64,000 nt of DNA from Paraphysomonas bandaiensis (taxonomy: Eukaryota; Chrysophyceae): assembly GCA_965644295.1 (NCBI GenBank), contig CBFFRP010000358.1, forward strand, positions 62,001-126,000, written 5' to 3'. Shown in pieces: positions 22,564-32,151 of the stretch (position 1 is its first letter; each line of letters opens with the position of its first letter). Made by a program: the position numbers and the translations under genes. The notes under the pieces were generated by a model. That model had not been told where the DNA came from, ran no database searches, and worked only from the letters and a program-made list of their open reading frames with translations.

Positions 22564-23399
22564 TCTGAGGGCGTACCCTAGTGAAGTACTAGTGTTGACT
22601 AAGCTAAGTAACGTATAGATTGTTAATAAATCTCAACGCATTCTTTGTGATCTACACTATACGTATACTTGCATAGCCTATATGAGATTACGAGAAACCC
22701 CGCGCATTCTAGGGGAGGGAGGGGGGCGGCCAATGTCACACTAGACCTATACTGAGCCATGCATGGTCACGAGAAGCTCGGCGTAATCTTTGTTAGGTAA
22801 TAATGGGAAGGTACACATGGTCCTACTAGAATCTGCGCGAATTACATAAAAGTCATGCATAGTCATGCATAGTTATGAGAAGTCCCGCGTAATCTCAGCA
22901 AAGGTTAACACAGGTGGGAGGGGCAACAGAATATGCGCGTGATCTATGTGTCTATGTGGTCAGCTACATTGGTACACGGGTGGGTGGGTAGTAGAATCAG
23001 TGCTATATCTCGGTGTTTTAGGTGGTGTGCAGCCAGCCTACACTATGGCAACGCCCTCGGAATGGGGCAGTTGCAACACAAGTATCATTTTGCTCATGTC
23101 ATAATTCTCGTGCTCTACCACCTTCAGCAGGTTTTGGCTCTAGCCCCAATTGATTTCGATTCTTCTTGATCAGATGGATCCTTATCTTCTCAGCTGATAC
23201 CTCAGCCTCCTCCTTGACAAACTTCAGCACCTTGTTCTCCTTCCCTCATCAGAGCTACCACACGCTACCATATGTTAGAATTAGACATTTCACTGAAGTT
23301 AACTTTGCTCTACACGTAAACCTTAAGCTTGCTTTGTTGCACACAATGCACTTTCAAGTAAGAAATTATAATTATTAATCTGAACACTTCACTACGTAT
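22564..23399. other. Repeat-derived intergenic sequence
   Basis: GCCCCATTCTGAGGGCGTAC at 22557-22576 recurs inverted and degenerate at about 23045-23065 (GCCCTCGGAATGGGGCAG), marking another small inverted pair. A short tandem AGTCATGCATAGTCATGCAT lies near 22850. No gene seen. Confidence 0.45.
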
Positions 23400-23622
23400 T
23401 CAGCCGCATCTGTTTATCATATGTTCATCAGTCTATCTTATATAGTCACACATCAGTAACTGAATTCAATTCCTTTGTAACTATAACCACCCGTATTAAC
23501 TCACTTCAATTGCAAATTATTTCACATCATATTGCAGAGCTCAACATTCTTTGAGTAACGGTTATAATTCAAATATCATTGAAACTACAGCTTTTAATTG
23601 CTCACAAACAGCAAAACTCAAC
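23400..23622 (-). repeat. LTR fragment of the TGTTGAG copia family
   Basis: The reverse complement begins TGTTGAGTTTTGCTGTTTGT, then AGCTGTAGTTTC, and keeps the ATTATAACCGTTACTCAAAGAA block of the intact LTR. The distal part is too diverged for an exact end. No target duplication seen. Confidence 0.65.
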
Positions 23623-23871
23623 AGAATCACGTACCAAAAGATTTGGCTGCATCTAATTATAAACAACAAGAATCTAGCTAGTACAATGGGACAGCACACA
23701 ACTGAGAAACGCACAGGTGGTTCAAACCAACAAGCGGCTAACAGTTAGTAGGTTGTTCAGTTTCTTAATTAGCAACAAAAGCAAGATATTATGCCATACT
23801 GCAGATACAAAAATTCAGAAATTCAAAACAACTGAATAGCACAATTGACGTTTTCCGTCAGACAAGTTGTA

Positions 23872-26091
23872 TCAATTCGGTGATTGCAATACATTTTTGG
23901 TTTCTGGCGAAGAAAAAACATCAAGTTTTAAATCGACTGGCCCTTGTGATAGAGATGATTTGTGACCACGGTATCGGCAGCAATATGCACAACATCCACA
24001 CACGCCGCAACAACCCGCAATTGCGATGAAAACAAAGACAATCACCCAGGCAGCCTTCATTTCGGTTTTGCAATAGCGTACGTGACCTTCAATCTTAATG
24101 AAACAGTTGTAGAGATCTTCGTTTGCCCCACAGTTTTCGTCATCATCATAATTAGGATCATTCGTGCCATAATCGTCGCATACACACATATCGCACTTAA
24201 TATACTTTCCCTCATCGTTTGAAGCATCATGAAAACAATCTGTAGCAGGACCACACATAGAGTCGTACATACTGGTTGGAGCTGCAGTTGGAGTTCTCGT
24301 AGAGGATAAGGTGTAACGCACATACAGGCTGCTGCCTTCATACGCACAGAATGTTCCCACATCACTCGTGCCAATTACCTCAACCTGAAGATTGCCGTTG
24401 ATATCAACCAGTTGATCAATTTCTAATTGTCGAAAACACTTGTAGAAAGCTTCTCCACAAGCATCGTCAGGGTTACACACACCATAACCCACTCCATTGA
24501 CGGTAACATTTGCGTACTCATCAGACCCATCAAAATCTGTAGGAAACACCTCCACAGTAAGATATTTAGGGTGGGTTGCGTCAACTGCAGTAAATGTATA
24601 TTTCACTCCTTCATCAGCATCAGCTGTTCCTCCTTCAAATTCCTGTATCAATACGGTAGGTGATAGAGAGGTAATAACATGGGTTGGATAATGAGTAGGA
24701 TCATTTGTAGGAGTTGTGGTAGGCGAATAGGTGGGTGGATTCGTTACTCCAGTTGCTGTCGGAGATTGGGTGGAAGCAATTGTTGGAGTTGTAGTGGGCA
24801 ATAGAGTAGGCGCATTGGTTGGGGTAGATGTAGGAGCATGGGTGGGGGTAGAAGTAAGTGGTGGTGTATTAGCATTCGTAGGAGTCGTGGTAGGCGATTG
24901 GGTGGAAGCGAATGTTGGAGTTGTAGTGGGCAATAGAGTAGGCGCATTGGTTGGGGTAGATGTAGGAGCATGGGTGGGGGTAGAAGTATGTGGTGGTGTA
25001 TTACTATACCATCGGATGCTGTCGTCTCCATAAGAAGCAGACAGAATATCAATTGTGGAGTCACCATTAATATCAACAGCATACACAGAACGCACTGAGG
25101 AAGCACTTGAAGTTATAGTGTGAGGTGTGAATGATTGAAAACCATTATTCTCATACCACACAACTGAATTCAAGTCTCTCAGAGCAGACACTACATCCAT
25201 ATCACCATCACCATCAATATCAGATGCATACACGGAATATGCACCATCAGCAGACGACTGTATGGTATGTGCTGTGAATGATTGAAAACCATTGTTCTCA
25301 TACCAGACCACTTTATTTACATCGTATGATGCAGATAATACGTCAATGTCGCCATCATTGTCCATATCAATAGCATAGACAGCACCAACTGCGCTGCTCG
25401 ATATTATATGATATTCAAAATTTTCAGAACCATCATTCTCATGCCAGTGAAGACCATCACTAAGACTGTAGGCAGATAGTATATCCATGTCACCATCACC
25501 ATCCATATCAATAGCATACACAGCTCTGGCACTATTAAGTGTATTCGCTATCCTATGTGACGTGAAACTCTGCAATCCGTTATTCTCATACCAATTAATT
25601 TCCCCGTCATACTCTCCAGCAGAAAGAACGTCAATGTCTCCATCGTTATCTATGTCAATGGCAAACACCGAGCGCGGCCCATTGGACCAGGTTTCAATTA
25701 AATGCCGCGTAAACGCCTGAGCTCCATCATTCTCAAACCAATAGATCTCATCGCCTGTATATGCAGTAGCAAGAACGTCAATGTCATTATCTCCATCCAT
25801 GTCTATAGCAAACACACAGCTTGCACCCCTGACAGTTGTGGATATGTCATGCACCATAAAGCCACCCACTCCATTGTTCTCATACCACGCTATCCTGTCA
25901 TCATGTTGGGATGCAGACAGGACATCTATATCTCCATCACCATCCATATCGATTGCAAACACTGATTCGGCTCCATCTGCAGCGGAGGATATCGTATGAG
26001 GGTTGAAAGACGCAGCATAGCATTGGCTTGTGTACAATGCATGAAGAGTAAGCACAATGAGCTGTTGCATCTGGGACAACTGGAGTAACAT
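23872..26091 (-). CDS. FG-GAP/VCBS-repeat type I membrane surface protein with PT-rich stalk
   Basis: A single-exon 739-residue protein from the ATG at 26091. The open frame continues upstream into (CATA)n, which I treat as chance. Order: signal peptide (MLLQLSQMQQLIVLTLHALY); about seven FG-GAP-like repeats, each with a Ca-loop such as DMDGDGDIDVLSAS and the companion WYENNG; a Thr/Pro stalk of TPTHAPTSTPTNAPT type repeats (25010-24730); a Cys-containing beta-rich domain; a second short PT patch; a Cys-rich segment (CGPATDC.. CDMCVCDD); one transmembrane helix (WVIVFVFIAIAG) followed by a Cys cluster; and a short cytoplasmic tail. FG-GAP repeats form integrin-alpha-like beta-propellers, so adhesion or matrix binding is plausible. 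It lies inside the 9.4-kb inverted-repeat block and its upstream region is a microsatellite. Confidence 0.82.
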   Translation of the reverse strand: MLLQLSQMQQLIVLTLHALYTSQCYAASFNPHTISSAADGAESVFAIDMDGDGDIDVLSASQHDDRIAWYENNGVGGFMVHDISTTVRGASCVFAIDMDGDNDIDVLATAYTGDEIYWFENDGAQAFTRHLIETWSNGPRSVFAIDIDNDGDIDVLSAGEYDGEINWYENNGLQSFTSHRIANTLNSARAVYAIDMDGDGDMDILSAYSLSDGLHWHENDGSENFEYHIISSSAVGAVYAIDMDNDGDIDVLSASYDVNKVVWYENNGFQSFTAHTIQSSADGAYSVYASDIDGDGDMDVVSALRDLNSVVWYENNGFQSFTPHTITSSASSVRSVYAVDINGDSTIDILSASYGDDSIRWYSNTPPHTSTPTHAPTSTPTNAPTLLPTTTPTFASTQSPTTTPTNANTPPLTSTPTHAPTSTPTNAPTLLPTTTPTIASTQSPTATGVTNPPTYSPTTTPTNDPTHYPTHVITSLSPTVLIQEFEGGTADADEGVKYTFTAVDATHPKYLTVEVFPTDFDGSDEYANVTVNGVGYGVCNPDDACGEAFYKCFRQLEIDQLVDINGNLQVEVIGTSDVGTFCAYEGSSLYVRYTLSSTRTPTAAPTSMYDSMCGPATDCFHDASNDEGKYIKCDMCVCDDYGTNDPNYDDDENCGANEDLYNCFIKIEGHVRYCKTEMKAAWVIVFVFIAIAGCCGVCGCCAYCCRYRGHKSSLSQGPVDLKLDVFSSPETKNVLQSPN

Positions 26092-26230
26092 TGCAGTTAT
26101 ATTCAAGGGTTTGAGAGATAGACTTAAGTGAGCATGCTGAATGCCGCGAATATACATACACATGTACATATATACCCAAATAGGTCGAATATTAGGACAT
26201 AGACCACACAAAAGAAAATTCTTCAACACG

Positions 26231-26556
26231 GATACATACATACATACATACATACATACATACATACATACATACATACATACATACATAAATACATACA
26301 TACATACATACATACATACATACATACATACATACATACATACATACATACATACATACATACATACATACATACATACATACATACATACATACATACA
26401 TACATACATACATACATACATACATACATACATACATACATACATACATACATACATACATACATACATACATACATACATACATACATACATACATACA
26501 TACATACCTACATACATATACACCTACATACATACCTACATACATACATACATACA

Positions 26557-26588
<32 letters not shown>

Positions 26589-26667
26589 CATACTGTACAT
26601 ACATACATACATACATACATACATACATACATACATACATACATACATACATACATACATACATACA

Positions 26668-26697
<30 letters not shown>
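26231..26697 (+). repeat. (CATA)n microsatellite, 470 bp
   Basis: Near-perfect CATA repeats with interruptions (AAATACATA, ACCTACATACATATACACC, TATACATACTGTACATACAT near 26583). The last interruption is also at the arm ends of the inverted repeat. It begins about 140 bp upstream of the FG-GAP start codon. Confidence 0.97.
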
Positions 26698-26698
<1 letters not shown>

Positions 26699-26760
26699 GT
26701 TACGACCCGTGAGAAAAATGTGCCAGTCGATGAACTGTTCATCGACTGGCAGTTTTTGAC
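26698..26760 (+). repeat. Perfect hairpin after microsatellite
   Basis: TATGTTACGACCCGTGAGAA leads into TGCCAGTCGATGAAC / T / GTTCATCGACTGGCA (26721-26751), a 15-bp stem with one unpaired base. The same leader and stem arms occur inverted at 29150-29210 with a different spacer. Sequence beyond the hairpin differs, so the hairpin marks a boundary. Confidence 0.85.
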
Positions 26761-27019
26761 TATCACTCAAAAACCCACCAAGAAAGTGAACCCGTCAGTG
26801 AAGTGGCTTATCCAGCCGTGTTTTTTTTCATTCCACCCACATACCATCGTAAGATATCGTAGTTGATGATTATCGCTCAATGCAACAGCATGATAGTAAT
26901 ATAAGTGCTACATATATCATTGTATCAAACAAGAAGGAATGATATCGGTGGTTAAAACTGTCTCATCAGGAGCACTGTACGACCAGAAGTTGCATCGTCA
27001 GTAGACGACAACACTAGAT

Positions 27020-27740
27020 CTATCACTGATTCCATTAAAATTGAAGAACACAAACGACTGTTCTATCTGAATGCACAAAATGCTTTCGCAAATTCAATTA
27101 TTCAACTATGAATAATGTTATCGAGGGCCATGAACCAGAGGAATGTACAGTTGTGGCTTCAGCGAATGAGTCTGTTGCAGTATTGGTAAATGAGCACGGT
27201 GATACTCCATCAAGAGGGGCGAAAAGTAAAGCAGTGAGTGCCGCACTAGCTGAACAAGGCGAAAGGATGAAAAGATTTTCCACGTCTGGCACTCCAACCG
27301 ATGAGGCGGAACTCCTACAGGTGGGTAGTGTTGTTTTAGTCAAACCACATCAGGTGGACCGAGGACAAGTTGATGAAATCAGGTTTCCAGCTGTTGTTGT
27401 TGAGGTTACCCCCAATGAATTACTTCGTCTGTACGCTCCCAGGGGAGTTTTAAACTCGTGTTATAACCGATCAGATCTGATTCACGAGCCGAATAAGACC
27501 CCTGCTTCATACCAACGTCATCTTGGAAACTATGAGAACTGGAGAAATTCGAAGACTATATCAGAGAGAGAAACTGCAACTATGTTTTCTCCATCCTTTG
27601 GACAGGGGTTTAGTAATTGTAGTTGCAAGGGTAAGTGCAACAGTAATAAATGTGTGTGCAAGAAGAATGGATTTCTCTGTAACTAGGTGCCACAAAAGCA
27701 ATTTGCTTGCGTATTGTAACAAGTAGTTGGTGCCATAGTA
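27020..27740 (+). pseudogene. Relic of a KRBA2/Ginger-like integrase, C-terminal part
   Basis: The longest frame (27108-27686, 192 codons) contains SVVLVKPHQVDRGQVDE, then APRGVLNSCYNRSDLI, and a CXC cluster CSCKGKCNSNKCVCKKNGFLC. This order (VDRG block, A..G.L...Y....L block, CXC) is that of the C-terminal region of KRAB-A-domain-2-like integrase proteins and related Ginger-type transposases. An upstream frame (KIEEHKRLFYLNAQNAFA, about 27040-27095) and the continuation after the stop (RCHKSNLLA in another frame) fit the same family. There are thus at least two frameshifts, and the catalytic core is missing. A domesticated CXC protein is possible but less likely. Confidence 0.55.
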
Positions 27741-27778
27741 AACTACAGACTACTACTTAACTGAGTAGAAAAACAACC

Positions 27779-28390
27779 TTAACAAGTAACATGAATCTTA
27801 TTTGGTACTGGTTGCATGAATCTTATTAGCAACTAGTGATATATAAATCGCTATTTATTAACATCATCAGTACATCAGCTCTAAGTATTTTAGTAGCTAT
27901 TTACCTTAATATTGTGTCCACTGTCTGCAGATGATGATGATATACTGTCTGCAGATGATATATGTAATGAATAGAGTGTAGAAAGCCTATCACATAATAG
28001 TCATATTATTGAGTAGATCTTCATTCATATAGAGTCGATATTCATAATAATTGTACATATTCAAACATGGAATATGTACAAGCGAAAGCATATACAATAG
28101 AGAGCTCATAGTATAAAGTAACCCGATAGCTGGTTACTACAAGTAACATGAATATTATTTGCTACTAGTGATATAAACTAACATCACTAGTACATCAGTT
28201 ATAACTAATGTAATCAGTTGTTATCGTACAGCCTATAAGGAGTATCCGCTGTCATCATATATGTAACGAATATAGAGTATCATCTGTACAATAGTACTGC
28301 ATTAATTAAAAACATCAGTATATCAGTTATAAGTAATTTAGTCACTATTTACCTTGTTATCGTGTCCACTGTATGGGGAAGTGGACCAAC
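27779..28390 (+). repeat. Imperfect tandem repeats, non-coding
   Basis: Blocks AACAAGTAACATGAATCTTA, AACATCATCAGTACATCAG, TATTTACCTT.. ATCGTGTCCACTGT and CTGCAGATGATATA recur two to three times (27779-27985, 28134-28275, 28303-28380) with indels. No coding frame is kept between copies. Confidence 0.6.
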
Positions 28391-28444
28391 TAATGTCCCC
28401 CAGGGACACAGCACTCTGCAGTTGATGTAACGCACATACTGGAA

Positions 28445-28840
28445 GAATTCCTCACCACGGGTTAATGGCACCGTCGAAGATCCGATGCGAACTTACTCAC
28501 AGACATTGGTCCAAAGCTAGGAGATATTACAGACCCCAACCACCAATGGGACCTACATCAATACATCCTCAGGCGAGACAGCACGTACGCTACACAAACG
28601 CAGCGAGACCCGCAGTATTGGACCCGCAGTGGAACGAGGCTCCCACACAAACTCCATCCAATCCGCACCCATAACTCCCCTAACACTACATCTCTTTCCC
28701 AGACCGCATACGCGAAACGGTATACGTCTGGAACAAATTCTATGCAATGGGAAGAAATCGAGTCAAAAGCAAAACCGGGATTGACCAGACAACAGCTGCC
28801 GCATGCATAGACTGTAGAATCACCAATCAGAGAATATGAC
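28445..28840 (+). pseudogene. Retroelement fragment related to 36842-37313
   Basis: TCTATGCAATGGGAAGAAAT through AAAACCGGG and GCATGCATAGACTGT match the start of the open frame at 36858 (MGRNQAKGKTGPDHIT .. ACADC). Only about 90 bp align and then diverge. The preceding segment (ATGGCACCGTCGAAG...) is open for 70 codons without recognised features. Confidence 0.4.
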
Positions 28841-29149
28841 AAACCAAGTTAGTAAGACTATAGATATATACATAGCTTCTAGTCACAACCGTTCCCATGT
28901 AAAAATAAGATATTCTTATGTCTTATCCATGCTCTCATGAAGAAGGAAGTAGCACTGAAGAGGGATACAGATATCTATCTTGATACTGAAGGCTGGTAGG
29001 CTGGAATAGCATCTTGTGGGCTAATAATCAGGAGCTCTTATGATCATAGTTATGAGATGCTGTCTGCTGATATCATACGCTGGGTATCCGAGTGGACTTG
29101 CTGTATACTTGACTGTATTTCCCGTATATCGTTTCCTTTCAACATCATC

Positions 29150-29193
29150 AAACCAGTCGATGAACTGGCAGGTGCCAGTTCATCGACTGGTTT
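29150..29193. repeat. Perfect 21-bp-stem hairpin
   Basis: AAACCAGTCGATGAACTGGC A / GG / T GCCAGTTCATCGACTGGTTT: 21 paired bases with a 2-nt loop. It is followed by TTTCTCACGGGTTGTAACA and (CATA)n, mirroring the hairpin at 26721. It sits at the inner edge of the right inverted-repeat arm. Confidence 0.9.
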
Positions 29194-29210
29194 ATTTTTC
29201 TCACGGGTTG

Positions 29211-29245
29211 TAACACATACATACATACATACATACATACATACA

Positions 29246-29277
<32 letters not shown>

Positions 29278-29298
29278 CATACTGTACATACATACAGG
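29211..29298 (+). repeat. (CATA)n microsatellite at inner end of right arm
   Basis: About 60 bp of CATA repeats, then CATATACATACTGTACATAC and ACAGGGGGTGG, the mirror of the left-arm junction near 22078-22115. Confidence 0.95.
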
Positions 29299-30407
29299 GG
29301 GTGGTTGTTATTCATTGAAAAGTCATCGTTTTTTTATTAGTGAAAAGTGAAAAAGTGTCTTTTTAATGAAAAATTGATTTGGCCGTCCCCGAAGGGGAGG
29401 GCCCGTCCCTCATATAATACTGCCACCCCGTCCCTGAGGGACGGGCACCACGACGCCCTCAGTTTTTAGTTCCGTAAAAACCCCATTTTTATATATGAGA
29501 TGATGTGTACATGACATGAGTGTGTTTGTACTGCTGTACATAGGAGTGTGTGTACTGCTGCATGTAATATAGCAGTACTCAGCAGTACAGTATGATGGAG
29601 TGAGCATATCTTACTATTAATAGTATTGTGGTTCGTTGCTTCGGTTAGCATCCACTGATCGAAATGAGGAATCAAGCTTCGAACAGATAGCGGTTGTTCT
29701 CATCTTTGAGATGGATGTCTGGAGATCTGGAGTTGTGTAAAATGATGATTTTCAATGAACCACCCCCTGCTCCAGAGCTGAAGGAGTTGTGTGTGATGGT
29801 TAGCTATACCGCCCAATGCTGCATACTAAAGCAACGACTACATATCAGATTATCAAAGATGCGTATGAAGAATTCGATGAAACTAAGTGATAGCTAGACA
29901 AACAAGAAGGTGTAGAGAATGTCAACTGCTTATACTGCATACTGCATGTATGTGTATGTCGTGTGAAGCAGTTCAAGCGAAATGAGATGACTACAGCAGA
30001 GGAAAGAAGCACAGCAAGTGGGTTCAGAAGCATATATAGGGTGTTTTCAGTGTGGAAGCAAAGACCACAAGGCTAAGAGTGAAGAGTTCATCGACGAGGT
30101 GGTGCCAATATGTAGAGGACTGCCCCATATTGACAGCGTAACTAATTACTGCGTGCGGCCCTCTAGTGGGTACTGCCGAGTGCTGCGATTGCTCGCCTCT
30201 ACCTATGTACACATTGCTTAGTTCAGCAGTTCCCCACTCTGGGTTCTCACTGCATATTCAGCGCTGAATACCGTGTGATAATGATGTAGCTAGTAGGGTT
30301 CAGTAGGTAGCTAGCAAATAACGTATGGGACTTAAATCAAGTATTAGTTAGGTACCCACCCGACCCCCACCTGTATCTACCTAAGTACGCGCTCAGAATG
30401 GGGCACA
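29275..30407 (-). repeat. Right arm of the 1.1-kb inverted repeat
   Basis: Reverse complement of 20972-22115 with only scattered substitutions; ends ...CTCAGAATGGGGCACA. Outer ends of the two arms read TGTGCCCC / GGGGCACA. Flanking 4-8 bases do not form a target duplication that I can see. Confidence 0.85.
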
Positions 30408-31027
30408 GTGTAGTGTACATGCAAGCATACATGTAATAATAATATACACAATAGATATCACTAGTGAGGTTCTCACTCGTCCTGATGTAGCCATACAAGT
30501 ATCCAACCATAGTTAGCAATCGCACAATAATCCCCAGACAGTAGATAGCCAGATCTTTATCACGGGAGTAATAGTTTAACGCCACAGCGTTACACTACCA
30601 TATCCCACTCCTCTTACGTAACTGCTAAAGAACAGTTGTAGCACGGCTGCACACTGTGAGATACCTGTAAAATATTCAATAGAAAAAATCGGTTGAACAC
30701 ACCAGAAACCAAGGTAATAAGAATTTCAAGGCATCAAGAACTTCAAATGTTGTACATGAATTTTCCCAAGCAAGGGAGTAGCTAGTACCTCTCGGAACGG
30801 GGGGTATATTTCAATGGGGGCAATTAAATTAGTTTTCTCTGTTACTTAAACACATGTGAAGCTTATGTAAGTAACACTACAATTAAGTACACCATACACC
30901 TCATAAAGTACAAAATATATGCTTCAAGAGGCAAATATTATATCACATCAGTATTCGAAATATCGGACTACGAGAAGGGTTTGTTGAACAAACTTCAAAT
31001 AATTGCACTAACTACAATCTATTTCAC
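30408..31027. other. Intergenic, no gene seen
   Basis: AT-rich sequence between the inverted-repeat block and the dioxygenase gene; the last part probably includes the 3' UTR of the minus-strand gene. Confidence 0.5.
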
Positions 31028-31720
31028 CTACGACATTGCTAGGCGTTTTTTCACGCTATCAGGGGCATCTCTGGCCACCAACCATGTGCGATCTCTTTTT
31101 CTTGCTACCCGAGGGCTATCAAGATAGGCATGAAGGCGCACATTATCACTATTAGGAAATCCCGCACCACTATGAACAAGGTCTCCCCTAAAGACAATTA
31201 TATCTGATTTGTTCAGTAAGATAGTTTCACGAGGGTATATCGTAGACTTCGCATTCTTGCCAGTAGACATTCCCACTGAGTGTCGCCATATATGAAAAGG
31301 TGTATTATCTTCAAGCGCCACAACTGCTCCAAGCGGAACGAGCTCATCAACACATTCTGAGAACTCTTTTGTAGGCAAATAATCACAGTGGGCGGCCTGA
31401 TGTCGGCAGCCTTTGTACGACTTAAGTACCACCCATGTTTTTTTTCGGCACAGAGAAGGGAACTCAACATTAAAGAGCAGTTCGATGTTGTGGATAAGAT
31501 CTCCAAACATGTCTTTGTTCCGGACGGTCTTCTGCCGCCTCTTGTTGTCATTGTGATATGCTGATTCATTGTGGTTAAATATACACACGCCGCCCTTGTT
31601 CATGAGCTGTCGGGCGGTTTCGACATGACAGTCCTCGACCTTAATCTGATTCCTTAAAACAAAGAAGCCGTGCTGGTGCAGCGTGCGGTGATTCATATCG
31701 TCAGAAGGCTCAGAGCTCAT
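31028..31720 (-). CDS. 2-oxoglutarate/Fe(II) dioxygenase-like protein
   Basis: A 230-residue single-exon protein. It carries the metal triad of the double-stranded beta-helix oxygenases: HCD (H111, D113) and a distal His in FRGDLVHSGAG (H183), with the 2OG-anchoring Arg in DNVRLHAYLD (R195). PLGAVVALEDNTPFHIW and IYPRETILLNKSDIIVFRGD form the barrel strands. No signal peptide or membrane segment, so it is probably cytosolic. Substrate unknown; similar short proteins occur in protists and fungi, as I recall. The start ATG is at 31720; a second Met at residue 9 is possible. Divergent from the reductase at 32152. Confidence 0.7.
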   Translation of the reverse strand: MSSEPSDDMNHRTLHQHGFFVLRNQIKVEDCHVETARQLMNKGGVCIFNHNESAYHNDNKRRQKTVRNKDMFGDLIHNIELLFNVEFPSLCRKKTWVVLKSYKGCRHQAAHCDYLPTKEFSECVDELVPLGAVVALEDNTPFHIWRHSVGMSTGKNAKSTIYPRETILLNKSDIIVFRGDLVHSGAGFPNSDNVRLHAYLDSPRVARKRDRTWLVARDAPDSVKKRLAMS

Positions 31721-32151
31721 AGACTACGCCACTCGACATCTATTCACGATGAAACAACACCACTGAGAAGATAAGAACAAGAACAAGGCAGTGGTGGGGT
31801 ATGTTCTGTGTATGCAGAAGTCTGGCAGTCGGGGGGGCCTTCTACACCTACTGAACTATACACATACACACTCCACAGCTGGTGTACCATCACCCTACAG
31901 AGAAATCGTATAGCAAGCGGTACGGTGTACACTGAGGGACTAGGGGAATTTCTGAGGAATATGAAGTGCTGTCCAACCGAGTGTTTTTTTTGGACCATTG
32001 TACAGAATACAAAATCCAGGATTTCAGACTTCGGACTTGAAAAAACCTAAATATTAATATACATATAGCAGTTTCCTAGTAGATGTTGAGGCGGTGGGAT
32101 CAGAATCAGAATGTCGGGTATGGCTGTATGGGCGGAATCTAATCTCATGAT
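31721..32151. promoter_or_regulatory. Divergent upstream region, dioxygenase / reductase
   Basis: 431 bp between start codons; includes GGTACGGTGTACAC near 31918. No other gene supported. Confidence 0.4.

Noticed and set aside
22039-26770. Long open frames of Met-Tyr-Val-Cys or His-Thr-Tyr-Ile repeats
   Set aside because: They are translations of the (CATA/TATG)n microsatellites, open in several frames on both strands. Only the FG-GAP gene at 23872-26091, which merely abuts the tract, was kept, with its start moved to 26091.
20972-30407. Polinton/Maverick element
   Set aside because: The long inverted repeats fit, but the interior has no DNA polymerase B, packaging ATPase or capsid-type frame, and 9.4 kb is short.
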